Positions 6,387 to 12,787 of a stretch of 13,413 nucleotides of DNA are shown piece by piece. The translations under genes and the position numbers were made by a program. Origin of the DNA: Synergistales bacterium (GTDB lineage: Bacteria; Synergistota; Synergistia; Synergistales; 79-D21); contig JADLKH010000005.1 in assembly GCA_015657435.1 (NCBI GenBank), positions 46,217 through 59,629 on the forward strand. Direction: 5' to 3'. Under the pieces are notes generated by a model that ran no database searches, had not been told where the DNA came from, and worked only from the letters and a program-made list of their open reading frames with translations. Position 1 is the stretch's first letter. The number at the start of each line of letters is the position of its first letter.

Positions 6387-7271
6387 GTGAAAGATCTTTC
6401 AGTTTCCATCGCTCAAATGGCTCCAACCCTACTGGACGTGTCCCGAAACCTGGAAAAGATCCGCCTTTTCATGAAGGAGGCGGTTTCTTCCGGCAGTCAG
6501 CTCCTTGTGCTGCCAGAAATGGCGCTGACCGGTTATGGCATCGAAGGCGTTTTGGCGGATGGACACAGCCGAGCAGCGTTCGCTGCAGAAACGGGTCATG
6601 CAGTTCGCGAATTGCGTGCCGATAGCGGAAGGCTCGGACTCGATATCGTGGTGAGCTATCCCATCTTCTCGAAAAACAGGGTCTTTATCGCGGCAGAGTA
6701 TATCGGAAGAGGAAAAAGGCTTGCGGTTCACCGGAAGGTCAACTTATGCAACTACGCTCACTACACGGAGCACCTCCACTTCACGGCGGGGGACCGTCTC
6801 ACGGTGGTCCGGACGGAGCAGGCTGCCTGCGGACTGCTGGTGTGTGAAGATTTCTGGCATGCCGCGAATGGAATCGTCGAAACCCTCTATGGTGCGGAAA
6901 TACTGGTTGTCCCTTCTGCGCCCTGTGTCAGGGACCAGTCGCACGGGCCGATTTCGATCGCCCGATGGGAACTGCTCTCCCGCTCGGCTGCGTTCCTTCA
7001 AACCTCTTATGTCGTGCTGGTTTCACGAGCGGGGCAGGAAGGAGACAACACCTTCCTGGGTGGATCGCATGTCGTGTCTCCGGAAGGCGAGTTCATTTGC
7101 CGGCTGCCGTTGTTCGAAGAAGGGATGGCGCAGGTAAACCTTCAAGCTGCCTCGCTTAGGGAAGTGCGCCGACAACGGCCGCTGCTCGAGAACGAAAGAG
7201 TCGATTTATATAAGAAGTTTTTCGCGGAAGTCGCTTCGGAAATGCAGGCCCCAGTCAGGGACAGGAAATAA
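6387..7271 (+). CDS. Carbon-nitrogen hydrolase (nitrilase superfamily), similar to the glutaminase domain of NAD synthetase
   Basis: The 294-residue protein has the Glu-Lys-Cys triad of the nitrilase superfamily: E44 in LPEMALTGYG, K117 in VHRKVNL, and C153 in GLLVCEDFWH. These enzymes hydrolyse amides or nitriles through a cysteine thioester. The CEDFWH motif, the KVNLCNY-type segment and the overall length recall the glutamine amidotransferase domain of NAD synthetases. No synthetase domain follows, because the stop at 7271 is clean and the next gene is unrelated. The start is GTG 6387, with AAGGAGA 6-7 bases upstream. It could be a stand-alone amidase or could supply ammonia in trans. The substrate is unknown. 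The gap to the hydrogenase operon is 85 bases, with no clear terminator, so read-through is possible. Confidence 0.88.
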   Translation: MKDLSVSIAQMAPTLLDVSRNLEKIRLFMKEAVSSGSQLLVLPEMALTGYGIEGVLADGHSRAAFAAETGHAVRELRADSGRLGLDIVVSYPIFSKNRVFIAAEYIGRGKRLAVHRKVNLCNYAHYTEHLHFTAGDRLTVVRTEQAACGLLVCEDFWHAANGIVETLYGAEILVVPSAPCVRDQSHGPISIARWELLSRSAAFLQTSYVVLVSRAGQEGDNTFLGGSHVVSPEGEFICRLPLFEEGMAQVNLQAASLREVRRQRPLLENERVDLYKKFFAEVASEMQAPVRDRK

Positions 7272-7356
7272 AGAACCCTTTCACAAGAGGAAGAGGTGTA
7301 GAATACTCAGGTTGTAAGCTTGGATAAAGTATATTTTCCTCAGGGAGGTGAGTTGA

Positions 7357-7845
7357 TTGGTGATTTTCGTTGCTTCGGCTCTGACTTACTTGCTTTTGGT
7401 CTGGGCCGGTGGGGCCATTGAATGGCTCGAGGTCGTCATCGCCATCGTCTTTGGCGGATTGATGGCCGTCATGGCCAGGCGGTGGAACCCGGACATCACC
7501 CTTCGTCATTCCTGGCTAAACCCGATAAGGCTCGCCAGGTTCGTCGTGTACTTGTTCGGGCCTTTTCTCTTCGCTCTCATCCAAGCAAACCTCGATGTGG
7601 CCATGAGGGTCATCACGGGGAAGATCAATCCGGGAATCGTCAGGATACCGACCGGTCTCAACGGCGACGGTGCTTTGACGCTTTTGGCGAACTCGATCAC
7701 GCTGACCCCGGGTACGTTGACCGTCGATGCGAATGACAAATCGAGGGAACTGTACATCCACTGGATCAACGTGACGAATGAGAAGCCGGGAGCCGAGGAC
7801 ATCTGCGGGACTTTCCCGAAATGGGCGAGGAGGATTGCGGAATGA
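7357..7845 (+). CDS. mrpE: MrpE-type antiporter subunit (MbhA-like), first gene of the hydrogenase operon
   Basis: The roughly 162-residue protein has two hydrophobic helices at the N-terminus, then RRWNPDI, then a membrane helix (RFVVYLFGPFLFALIQANLDVAMRVI), followed by the conserved MrpE tail: INPGIVRIPTGL, a TLLANSITLTPGTLTVD stretch and LYIHWINV. Mrp subunits E, F and G form the small membrane module of Mrp antiporters and Mbh hydrogenases. The start is TTG 7357 or GTG 7360, with GGGAGGTGAG just upstream. The 85 bases before it hold TAGAAT and TATATT boxes but no good -35, so I do not call a promoter. The stop overlaps the start of the next gene by four bases (ATGA), suggesting coupled translation. 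Confidence 0.93.
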   Translation: MVIFVASALTYLLLVWAGGAIEWLEVVIAIVFGGLMAVMARRWNPDITLRHSWLNPIRLARFVVYLFGPFLFALIQANLDVAMRVITGKINPGIVRIPTGLNGDGALTLLANSITLTPGTLTVDANDKSRELYIHWINVTNEKPGAEDICGTFPKWARRIAE

Positions 7846-8105
7846 CGACTGAAGCTCTTTTCTCATACGCGGCAGTCGTGCTCGGGCTTGCCGCTTTGGT
7901 CATGCTGGGAAGACTGATCGCAGGGCCCACCCTTGCGGACAGGGCGGTTGCCCTGGACGCGATGAATACACTGGTCGTCGCTCTCATGATCCTACTGTCG
8001 GTTATTTTTGACTCCATCGTGATGGTTGACGTGGCAATCGTCTATGCAGGGCTATCCTTCGTCGGGACGATGTTTATCGCCCGATACCTTGAAGGGAGCA
8101 TGTGA
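7842..8105 (+). CDS. mrpF: MrpF-type antiporter subunit (MbhB-like)
   Basis: This 87-residue protein has three membrane helices with the MrpF signature GRLIAGPTLADRAVALDAM between the first and second, and a last helix VDVAIVYAGLSFVGTMFIARYL. Length and motif are typical for the family. The start is ATG 7842, with GAGGAGG about 8 bases upstream inside the mrpE end. The four-base overlap with mrpE supports this start over one seven codons further upstream. It belongs to the ion-translocating arm of the complex. Confidence 0.92.
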   Translation: MTTEALFSYAAVVLGLAALVMLGRLIAGPTLADRAVALDAMNTLVVALMILLSVIFDSIVMVDVAIVYAGLSFVGTMFIARYLEGSM

Positions 8106-8107
8106 AA

Positions 8108-8479
8108 ATGGTTTTCGCGATCGGGATTCTTCTGGGAATCGGCCTTATCTTCAACGTTCTCGGCACGATTTCCCTGTACCGATTTCCGGATGTTTACACG
8201 CGACTTCACGGAACGACGAAATGCACGACTTTCGGGAGCCTTTTCACCTCTGCGGCAGTTGTGGTTTACGGACTATCCCGTTATTTCGACGGGTATGACG
8301 GGCGCTTCGTGACGCTGTCTCTCCATGTCGTGGTCGCGATACTTGCTCTGTTGATCAGTAATGCAACTGGGGCCCACGCGCTTGCGAGAGCGTCGCACCG
8401 GTCCGGGATTATGCCGCTTTACGCGGTTGTGGATCACCTCGCTGAGGATGAAAAGAACAAGGGGGGGCGAATCAGTTGA
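8108..8479 (+). CDS. mrpG: MrpG-type antiporter subunit (MbhC-like)
   Basis: The protein of 123 residues has an N-terminal helix followed by the MrpG signature LYRFPDVYTRLHGTTKCTTFGSL, two more helices, and a charged tail (HLAEDEKNKGGRIS). I chose ATG 8108 because AGGGAG (8093-8098) is then 9 bases away. GTG 8102, two codons earlier, would overlap the mrpF stop but leaves only 3 bases of spacing. The stop overlaps the next start by four bases (TTGA). It is a structural membrane subunit of the Mrp-like module. Confidence 0.92.
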   Translation: MVFAIGILLGIGLIFNVLGTISLYRFPDVYTRLHGTTKCTTFGSLFTSAAVVVYGLSRYFDGYDGRFVTLSLHVVVAILALLISNATGAHALARASHRSGIMPLYAVVDHLAEDEKNKGGRIS

Positions 8480-8736
8480 TTGAAATCCTCCATCTGTCCA
8501 TACTTGCGACGATTCTTATCTCCGGCTTTCTCGCGCTATGGTTCAGGAACCTTTTGTCGTCGGTCATATCCCTGTCTGTCCTGAGCCTTTTCGTTTCCCT
8601 CGAGTTCTTCTACATGCAGGCCCCGGACGTGGCGATTGCGGAAGCAGGAATTGGGGCTGGACTCAGCACCGCGATCTATATCGTCGCATTGAGGGCGGTC
8701 GGGAAGAAGCAATTCAGGAAGGAGGGCGAACACTGA
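8476..8736 (+). CDS. MrpA C-terminal-domain-like small membrane protein (MbhD-like, DUF4040 type)
   Basis: This 86-residue protein has three helices and the conserved FFYMQAPDVAIAEAGIGAGL segment, matching the family found as the C-terminal region of MrpA and as the separate subunit MbhD in Mbh hydrogenases. The acidic residues in APDVA-x-AEA are conserved and thought to sit near the ion path. The start is TTG 8476 inside TTGA, overlapping the mrpG stop, with a run of G (8461-8467) as ribosome site. It exists here as a separate gene with no large MrpA N-terminal antiporter gene nearby, which is the Mbh arrangement and not the stand-alone Mrp one. Confidence 0.88.
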   Translation: MIEILHLSILATILISGFLALWFRNLLSSVISLSVLSLFVSLEFFYMQAPDVAIAEAGIGAGLSTAIYIVALRAVGKKQFRKEGEH

Positions 8737-9008
8737 TGAAAGCCCGGATTTTTTTCCTGATTTCGATTCTGGTCGTAGGCGGGCTTCTCTGGTCGGGCCT
8801 TCAGGCGGTTCATCCGTTCGGCCTGCCGAACGGAACGCCGATGGACGATTACTTCATCGCGAACGCCCAAGGGGAAGCGGCAGCGAACAATGTGGTTACC
8901 TCCATCGTGTTCGACTATCGTGGTTTCGACACACTGGGAGAAGGTGCCGTTCTTTTTACCGCGGTGATCTCCGTCGCGGCGCTCTTCAGGAAAAGGGGGC
9001 ATAACTGA
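8736..9008 (+). CDS. MbhE-like small membrane protein
   Basis: The 90-residue protein starts at ATG 8736, overlapping the previous stop by one base (TGATG). It has an N-terminal helix (FFLISILVVGGLLWSGLQAV), a hydrophilic loop with HPFGLPNGTPMDDYF, then NNVVTSIVFDYRGFDTLGEG and a final helix ending RKRGHN. The NVVT-x-IVFDYRGFDTLGE segment is typical of MbhE and of the end of MrpA or start of MrpB. It forms part of the membrane interface between the antiporter-like and hydrogenase arms (family knowledge). An upstream in-frame extension to 8538 is a shadow of the previous gene. Confidence 0.86.
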   Translation: MKARIFFLISILVVGGLLWSGLQAVHPFGLPNGTPMDDYFIANAQGEAAANNVVTSIVFDYRGFDTLGEGAVLFTAVISVAALFRKRGHN

Positions 9009-9502
9009 TGAACCCGCTTTCCGTTGTGGCTCGCACCGTTTGTAACTTGTTTGCCTGGTTTCTGGCCATCTTCGGGATTTATGTCATCGTACACGGACAC
9101 CTTACGCCCGGAGGTGGATTCCAGGGAGGCGCCGTTGTTGCGACGTTCATGGCTTTCCTCCTTGTCGCCCATGGTGGGGAAAAGATGCAGTCCTGGGTCA
9201 GGAAGGATCGTTTCACTCTGATGGAATGTTTCGGCTTGACCCTTTTCATCAGCGCAGGCTTGCTTGGGATGTCCAAGACCTTTTTCTTCAACTTCCTAGC
9301 GAAAGCAGGGGGAGTTTTCGGAGGTGTTCTACCTATCGGCCCGAACGCAGGGGCACTGAACACTTCAGGAACAATCGCCCTGATGAACCTGTCCGTCGGG
9401 ATTGAGGTTGTAGGAGGGTTATCGATGATTCTGCTTTACATGTTTTCCGCGGCACACCCGCAAGAACCCATGGGAAGGGAGGAATCCGGGCATGATCGGT
9501 AA
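9008..9502 (+). CDS. mrpB: MrpB-type antiporter subunit (MbhF-like)
   Basis: This 164-residue protein carries the MrpB hallmark HGHLTPGGGFQGG (about residues 29-41) after the first helix, followed by three more helices and a charged tail. ATG 9008 overlaps the previous stop by one base (TGATG), and its own end overlaps the next gene by 11 bases. Full length for the family, with no sign of damage. It is a structural membrane subunit of the ion-translocating module. Confidence 0.93.
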   Translation: MNPLSVVARTVCNLFAWFLAIFGIYVIVHGHLTPGGGFQGGAVVATFMAFLLVAHGGEKMQSWVRKDRFTLMECFGLTLFISAGLLGMSKTFFFNFLAKAGGVFGGVLPIGPNAGALNTSGTIALMNLSVGIEVVGGLSMILLYMFSAAHPQEPMGREESGHDR

Positions 9503-9842
9503 TTTCCCCTATCTTGTCGTGGGAATTCTCTTCGTGATGGGGTTCATCGGACTCGTTTTCGAGAGGAATCTGGTCAAGATCGCAATTGCGATGTCCGTTA
9601 TCGAAGCAGCAACGAACCTTTTCATCATCACCCTGGGGTATCGTACCGGTGGCAGCATACCGGTCTGGACGATGGCCGGCGGAGGGTCTTCCCGGATGGT
9701 CCTTCCGACACCGCAGGCCCTTACCCTTACTGCGATCGTCATCGGCTTGGCGACGACGGCCCTGATGCTGTCTTTCATCATGATGATCTACCGCCATTAC
9801 GGTTCTCTTGATGTGCGGGATATCAGGAGGCTACGCGGATGA
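9492..9842 (+). CDS. mrpC: MrpC-type antiporter subunit (MbhG-like, NuoK-related)
   Basis: The 116-residue protein has three helices. Its motifs are FERNLVKIAIAMSVIEAATNL (helix 2, with a conserved Glu) and PTPQALTLTAIVIGLATTAL (helix 3), the latter typical of MrpC and NuoK proteins. GGGAGG lies about 9 bases before ATG 9492. It overlaps mrpB by 11 bases and the next gene by four (ATGA). NuoK-type subunits carry helix glutamates used in proton transfer, so this is probably part of the ion path. Confidence 0.93.
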   Translation: MIGNFPYLVVGILFVMGFIGLVFERNLVKIAIAMSVIEAATNLFIITLGYRTGGSIPVWTMAGGGSSRMVLPTPQALTLTAIVIGLATTALMLSFIMMIYRHYGSLDVRDIRRLRG

Positions 9843-11419
9843 ACTGGCTCGATCATCTTCCGGCTTTGATGCTCGCGGTGCCTCTTTTCGGGGCTTTTAT
9901 CGCCCCTTTAACGGCCTGGGGCGGGAAAGGGCTGAGAAATGCCTGGTTTTTGCTTGTAAGCGTGGTTTTTTCCGTTCTGGCGATTCTTCTCTGGTCGCGG
10001 GTCGGCGCGGCAGGCCCCCTTATCTACGTGATGGGCGGACAAGGGTGGAATATCGCCCTTCCAAGCGGCATCTCGATCCCCGTCAGAATCCTGATGGAGA
10101 TCGACGCTTTCTCCGCTTTCATGGTCCTGCTTGGAGCCGTCGCCTCCCTTGCGGGTGCGGTCTTCTCGGTTGCCTACATGGACCGGTTCTCGGGGATGGA
10201 AAAGTTCGTCGCGCTCTATTTCCTGATGGTTACAGGAATGTTCGGGATGGAAGTGACGGGAGACTTCTTCAACTTCTTCGTCTTCCTGGAAATCTCTTCC
10301 GTCGCTTCGTTCGGCCTGGTCGCCTTCTGGCGTGACAGAGGCGAAGCCCTTGAAGCGGCCTTCAAGTACATGCTCGTATCGAGCCTTGGAGCCATGATGG
10401 TCCTTCTCGCCGTTGCGTTTCTTTATTCAAGGTACAACGTCGTGAACATGGCGACGCTGGGCAAGGTCATCGAATGGGGAATGGTCGAAAAGACCGCCCT
10501 TGTGCTTTTCCTGACGGCGTTGGCGATGAAATGCGGTTCGGTGCCGATGCACATGTGGATGCCGGACGCCTACGCGGAGGCCCCAGCGGGCGTCACCTGC
10601 GCCTTGATCGCGGTGAGCCAGGCTTCTCTGTACGGGCTTTTCAGGGTTTGCTTCACGATCTACGGGGCCTTCATGGGTAGCCCGGTCATCCCGTGGGTCA
10701 TCATCATACTGGGAATCCTGTCGATGTTTATCGGCGTCTCGATGGCGGTCATCCAGAAAGAAGTGGGCCGGCTCATCGCCTATCACTCCGTTTCACAGGT
10801 CGGCTACATGCTCCTTGGGTTCGGAGTCGGCCTGCTCGCCCTTGGAGACGCCAGGGCCATGGCGGATTATGGCTTTACAGCCTTGAAGGGTGGAGTGTTC
10901 CACATCGTCAACTACACGATGTACAAGGGGCTCCTCTTCCTTGCGGCGGGGGCGCTTTTCTACGCGACGGGCAGCCGCAACCTCAATGAAATGGGTGGTC
11001 TGGCCAGGCGGATGCCGAAAACAATGGTCCTATTCATGATCGCGGCTGCCGCCATCGCCGGTTTGCCTCCGTTCAACGGTTTCGTTTCCAAGCTACTCAT
11101 TTATGAGTCAAGTTTCGCCGTTCACCCGATTCTTGCGGTTTTTGCGATGGTGACGTCGGTTTTGACGCTTGCGTCGTTCGTGAAGATCTTCCAGACGGCT
11201 TTTCTTGGCCCCGAACTGAAGAAATTCGCGGGAGTTAAGGAAGTACCCGGAGCGATGCTGGTCGGGATGACTGTTTTAGCTGTGGCGATCATCGGCTTGT
11301 CGCTGTTCCCGACATGGTCATTGAACAACCTGGTGGAGCCGGCTGCGAAGGCTCTCATGGACCAGACTTCCTACATCGGCGCCGTATTCGCGGCGGCTGC
11401 GACGGGAGGCGGCCTCTAA
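9839..11419 (+). CDS. mrpD: MrpD-type ion-translocating subunit (MbhH-like)
   Basis: This 526-residue polytopic protein of the proton-conducting transporter family (related to MrpD, NuoL, M and N) has the expected catalytic residues. E151 is in FVFLEISSVASFGL (helix 5), K231 in ALAMKCGSVPMHMWMPDAYAEAP (helix 7), H316 in AYHSVSQVGYMLLG, H355 and K363 in the KGGVFHIVNYTMYKG segment, and K418 in FNGFVSKLLIYE. The full residue set suggests an active ion channel. It is the only large antiporter-like subunit of the operon, as in Mbh. Its start overlaps mrpC by four bases (ATGA) and its stop overlaps the next gene by one (TAATG). Whether it moves Na+ or H+ cannot be read from sequence. Confidence 0.95.
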   Translation: MNWLDHLPALMLAVPLFGAFIAPLTAWGGKGLRNAWFLLVSVVFSVLAILLWSRVGAAGPLIYVMGGQGWNIALPSGISIPVRILMEIDAFSAFMVLLGAVASLAGAVFSVAYMDRFSGMEKFVALYFLMVTGMFGMEVTGDFFNFFVFLEISSVASFGLVAFWRDRGEALEAAFKYMLVSSLGAMMVLLAVAFLYSRYNVVNMATLGKVIEWGMVEKTALVLFLTALAMKCGSVPMHMWMPDAYAEAPAGVTCALIAVSQASLYGLFRVCFTIYGAFMGSPVIPWVIIILGILSMFIGVSMAVIQKEVGRLIAYHSVSQVGYMLLGFGVGLLALGDARAMADYGFTALKGGVFHIVNYTMYKGLLFLAAGALFYATGSRNLNEMGGLARRMPKTMVLFMIAAAAIAGLPPFNGFVSKLLIYESSFAVHPILAVFAMVTSVLTLASFVKIFQTAFLGPELKKFAGVKEVPGAMLVGMTVLAVAIIGLSLFPTWSLNNLVEPAAKALMDQTSYIGAVFAAAATGGGL

Positions 11420-11757
11420 TGTGGACGAAAGTATTGACGGGTTTCGGCTACTGGGATGTTTATTCCTGGCTCGCTTTCTTTGTGATCGCGGGAGGGATGG
11501 TTTTCTTCATCCGATCCCTCGGCAGGAAGGATTACCGGCAGGGAACCGAGCAGGATGAGATTTTCTACGGAAGCAACCCGGTCCCTGAAGACGGTGAAGA
11601 CCTGAAGGTCCCTGCAAGTTCGGCCTACTGGGGGTACACGCAGGCGCTCAAACCCTTCTACGAGGGGCTGGTCGGACTTCACACGGGCCTGGCGACGGAT
11701 TATGCGGGCTGGTACATTCTGGTGACGGCGTTCGTCGCCCTTTTGATCCTGGTGTAG
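11419..11757 (+). CDS. MbhI-like membrane subunit
   Basis: The 112-residue protein has two membrane helices, one near the N-terminus (WDVYSWLAFFVIAGGMVFFI) and one at the C-terminus (WYILVTAFVALLILV). They are joined by a long hydrophilic stretch containing EIFYGSNPVPEDGEDL and AYWGYTQALKPFYEGL. Size, layout and position between the MrpD-type and hydrogenase small subunits match MbhI, which links the antiporter and hydrogenase parts in the Pyrococcus complex. ATG 11419 overlaps the mrpD stop by one base, and longer readings are out-of-frame shadows of mrpD. I assign it from position and architecture more than from diagnostic residues. Confidence 0.75.
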   Translation: MWTKVLTGFGYWDVYSWLAFFVIAGGMVFFIRSLGRKDYRQGTEQDEIFYGSNPVPEDGEDLKVPASSAYWGYTQALKPFYEGLVGLHTGLATDYAGWYILVTAFVALLILV

Positions 11758-11769
11758 GGGGCGATTTTG

Positions 11770-12231
11770 ATGAAGATGGCTCGTGTTCTGGAAATCCTGC
11801 CGAAGTCGCTGTGGGTTTTCCACTGCAACAGCGGATCCTGCAACGGTTGCGATATCGAGATCGTGGCGACGATCACCCCCCGCTACGATATCGAACGGTT
11901 CGGAATGAAGCTGGTCGGAAGTCCGAGACATGCTGATGTCCTGCTTGTGACGGGGCCCGTGACCAAGTACATGGCGGACCGCCTCAGACGGATCCATGCC
12001 CAGGTACCGGACCCGAAGGTTGTCATCGTCGTCGGCAACTGCGGGGCTTCCGGTGACGTTTTTTACAAGTCCTACAGTCTCGATGGCCCCGTCGACAACA
12101 TCATCCCCGTCGATGTCTATGTGCATGGATGTCCTCCCAGGCCTGAGGCGATCATCGAAGGTGCGGCGAAGGCGGTCCTGCTGCTCGAAAAGAAGCGGGA
12201 AGAAATTTTGAAGGCAGGTGCGTCGCGATGA
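11770..12231 (+). CDS. mbhJ: Energy-converting [NiFe] hydrogenase small subunit (MbhJ-like, NuoB family)
   Basis: This 153-residue protein of the NuoB/hydrogenase small-subunit family has C24 and C27 (GSCNGCDIE), C91 (GNCGASGD) and C121 (HGCPPRP), the four ligands of the proximal [4Fe-4S] cluster. The short form without extra cluster domains is typical of group 4 hydrogenases. It passes electrons to or from the Ni-Fe site at the membrane face. ATG 11770 has AGGGGG 8 bases upstream, and a TTG one codon earlier is a weaker option. It follows the MbhI-like gene by 12 bases and overlaps the next gene by four (ATGA). Confidence 0.94.
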   Translation: MKMARVLEILPKSLWVFHCNSGSCNGCDIEIVATITPRYDIERFGMKLVGSPRHADVLLVTGPVTKYMADRLRRIHAQVPDPKVVIVVGNCGASGDVFYKSYSLDGPVDNIIPVDVYVHGCPPRPEAIIEGAAKAVLLLEKKREEILKAGASR

Positions 12232-12776
12232 AATGTCGCCCCGAATACGTCAAGGAATGCAAGTGCCCGGAAGAGGTCTTGAACTGCATACGGGAGACCG
12301 CGGGAGAATCCCTTCTTGAACTGGAACTGAGAGAGAGGCTGGATGGGAATCCGCGGAGGGCGCTATACCGGGATGTTTGGGTGAAGCTCGACAAGAAGAC
12401 CTATCTGGCGCTTGTCGATCGCTTGCGAACGATAGACTTCCTGCATTTCCATGTCATGTCGGGAAACGACGATGGAGAGGCTGTGACGCTGAACGTTCAT
12501 TGCAGTCTTTTCAGGGAAGCGGGCGGAGGAAAACGTCTGGGGATCACGATTGCCGTGCCGATTCCCAAGACGGACCTGAGCATTCCCAGCCTGAATAGCC
12601 GGATTCCCGGCACGGAATACAGCGAAAGGGAAATGAGGGAAATGCTGGGGATCCATTTCGAAGGTTTGCCTAACACAGATCCCCTTTTCCTCCCGGAGGA
12701 ATGGGACGAAGAAATCAAGCCGTGGCGCCGCGATGAGACGGGGCCGGCTCCCGAACATATTCGGGAGCTTTCGTAG
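12228..12776 (+). CDS. mbhK: Hydrogenase NuoC-like 30-kDa subunit (MbhK-like)
   Basis: The 182-residue protein is related to the 30-kDa (NuoC) subunit of complex I. The signature PGTEYSEREMREMLGIHFEGLP (about residues 127-148) is followed by PLFLPEEWDEE. The N-terminal part is less conserved and begins with four cysteines in twenty residues (C3, C11, C13, C20), which I do not recall as a general feature of the family. In Mbh the subunit scaffolds the large and small subunits. It overlaps mbhJ by four bases. A ribosome site for the large subunit (AGGAGGG) begins at its stop codon. Confidence 0.9.
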   Translation: MKCRPEYVKECKCPEEVLNCIRETAGESLLELELRERLDGNPRRALYRDVWVKLDKKTYLALVDRLRTIDFLHFHVMSGNDDGEAVTLNVHCSLFREAGGGKRLGITIAVPIPKTDLSIPSLNSRIPGTEYSEREMREMLGIHFEGLPNTDPLFLPEEWDEEIKPWRRDETGPAPEHIRELS

Positions 12777-12787
12777 GAGGGTTGAAC

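Noticed and set aside
7272..7356. Promoter for the hydrogenase operon
   Set aside because: TAGAAT (7299-7304) and TATATT (7330-7335) could be -10 boxes, but neither has a reasonable -35 at 16-18 bases. I do not call either one.
8461..8467. Run of seven G at the end of mrpG as a possible indel
   Set aside because: The frame through the run gives a normal charged C-terminus and a TTGA overlap with the next gene, so nothing suggests an error. The run probably serves as ribosome site.
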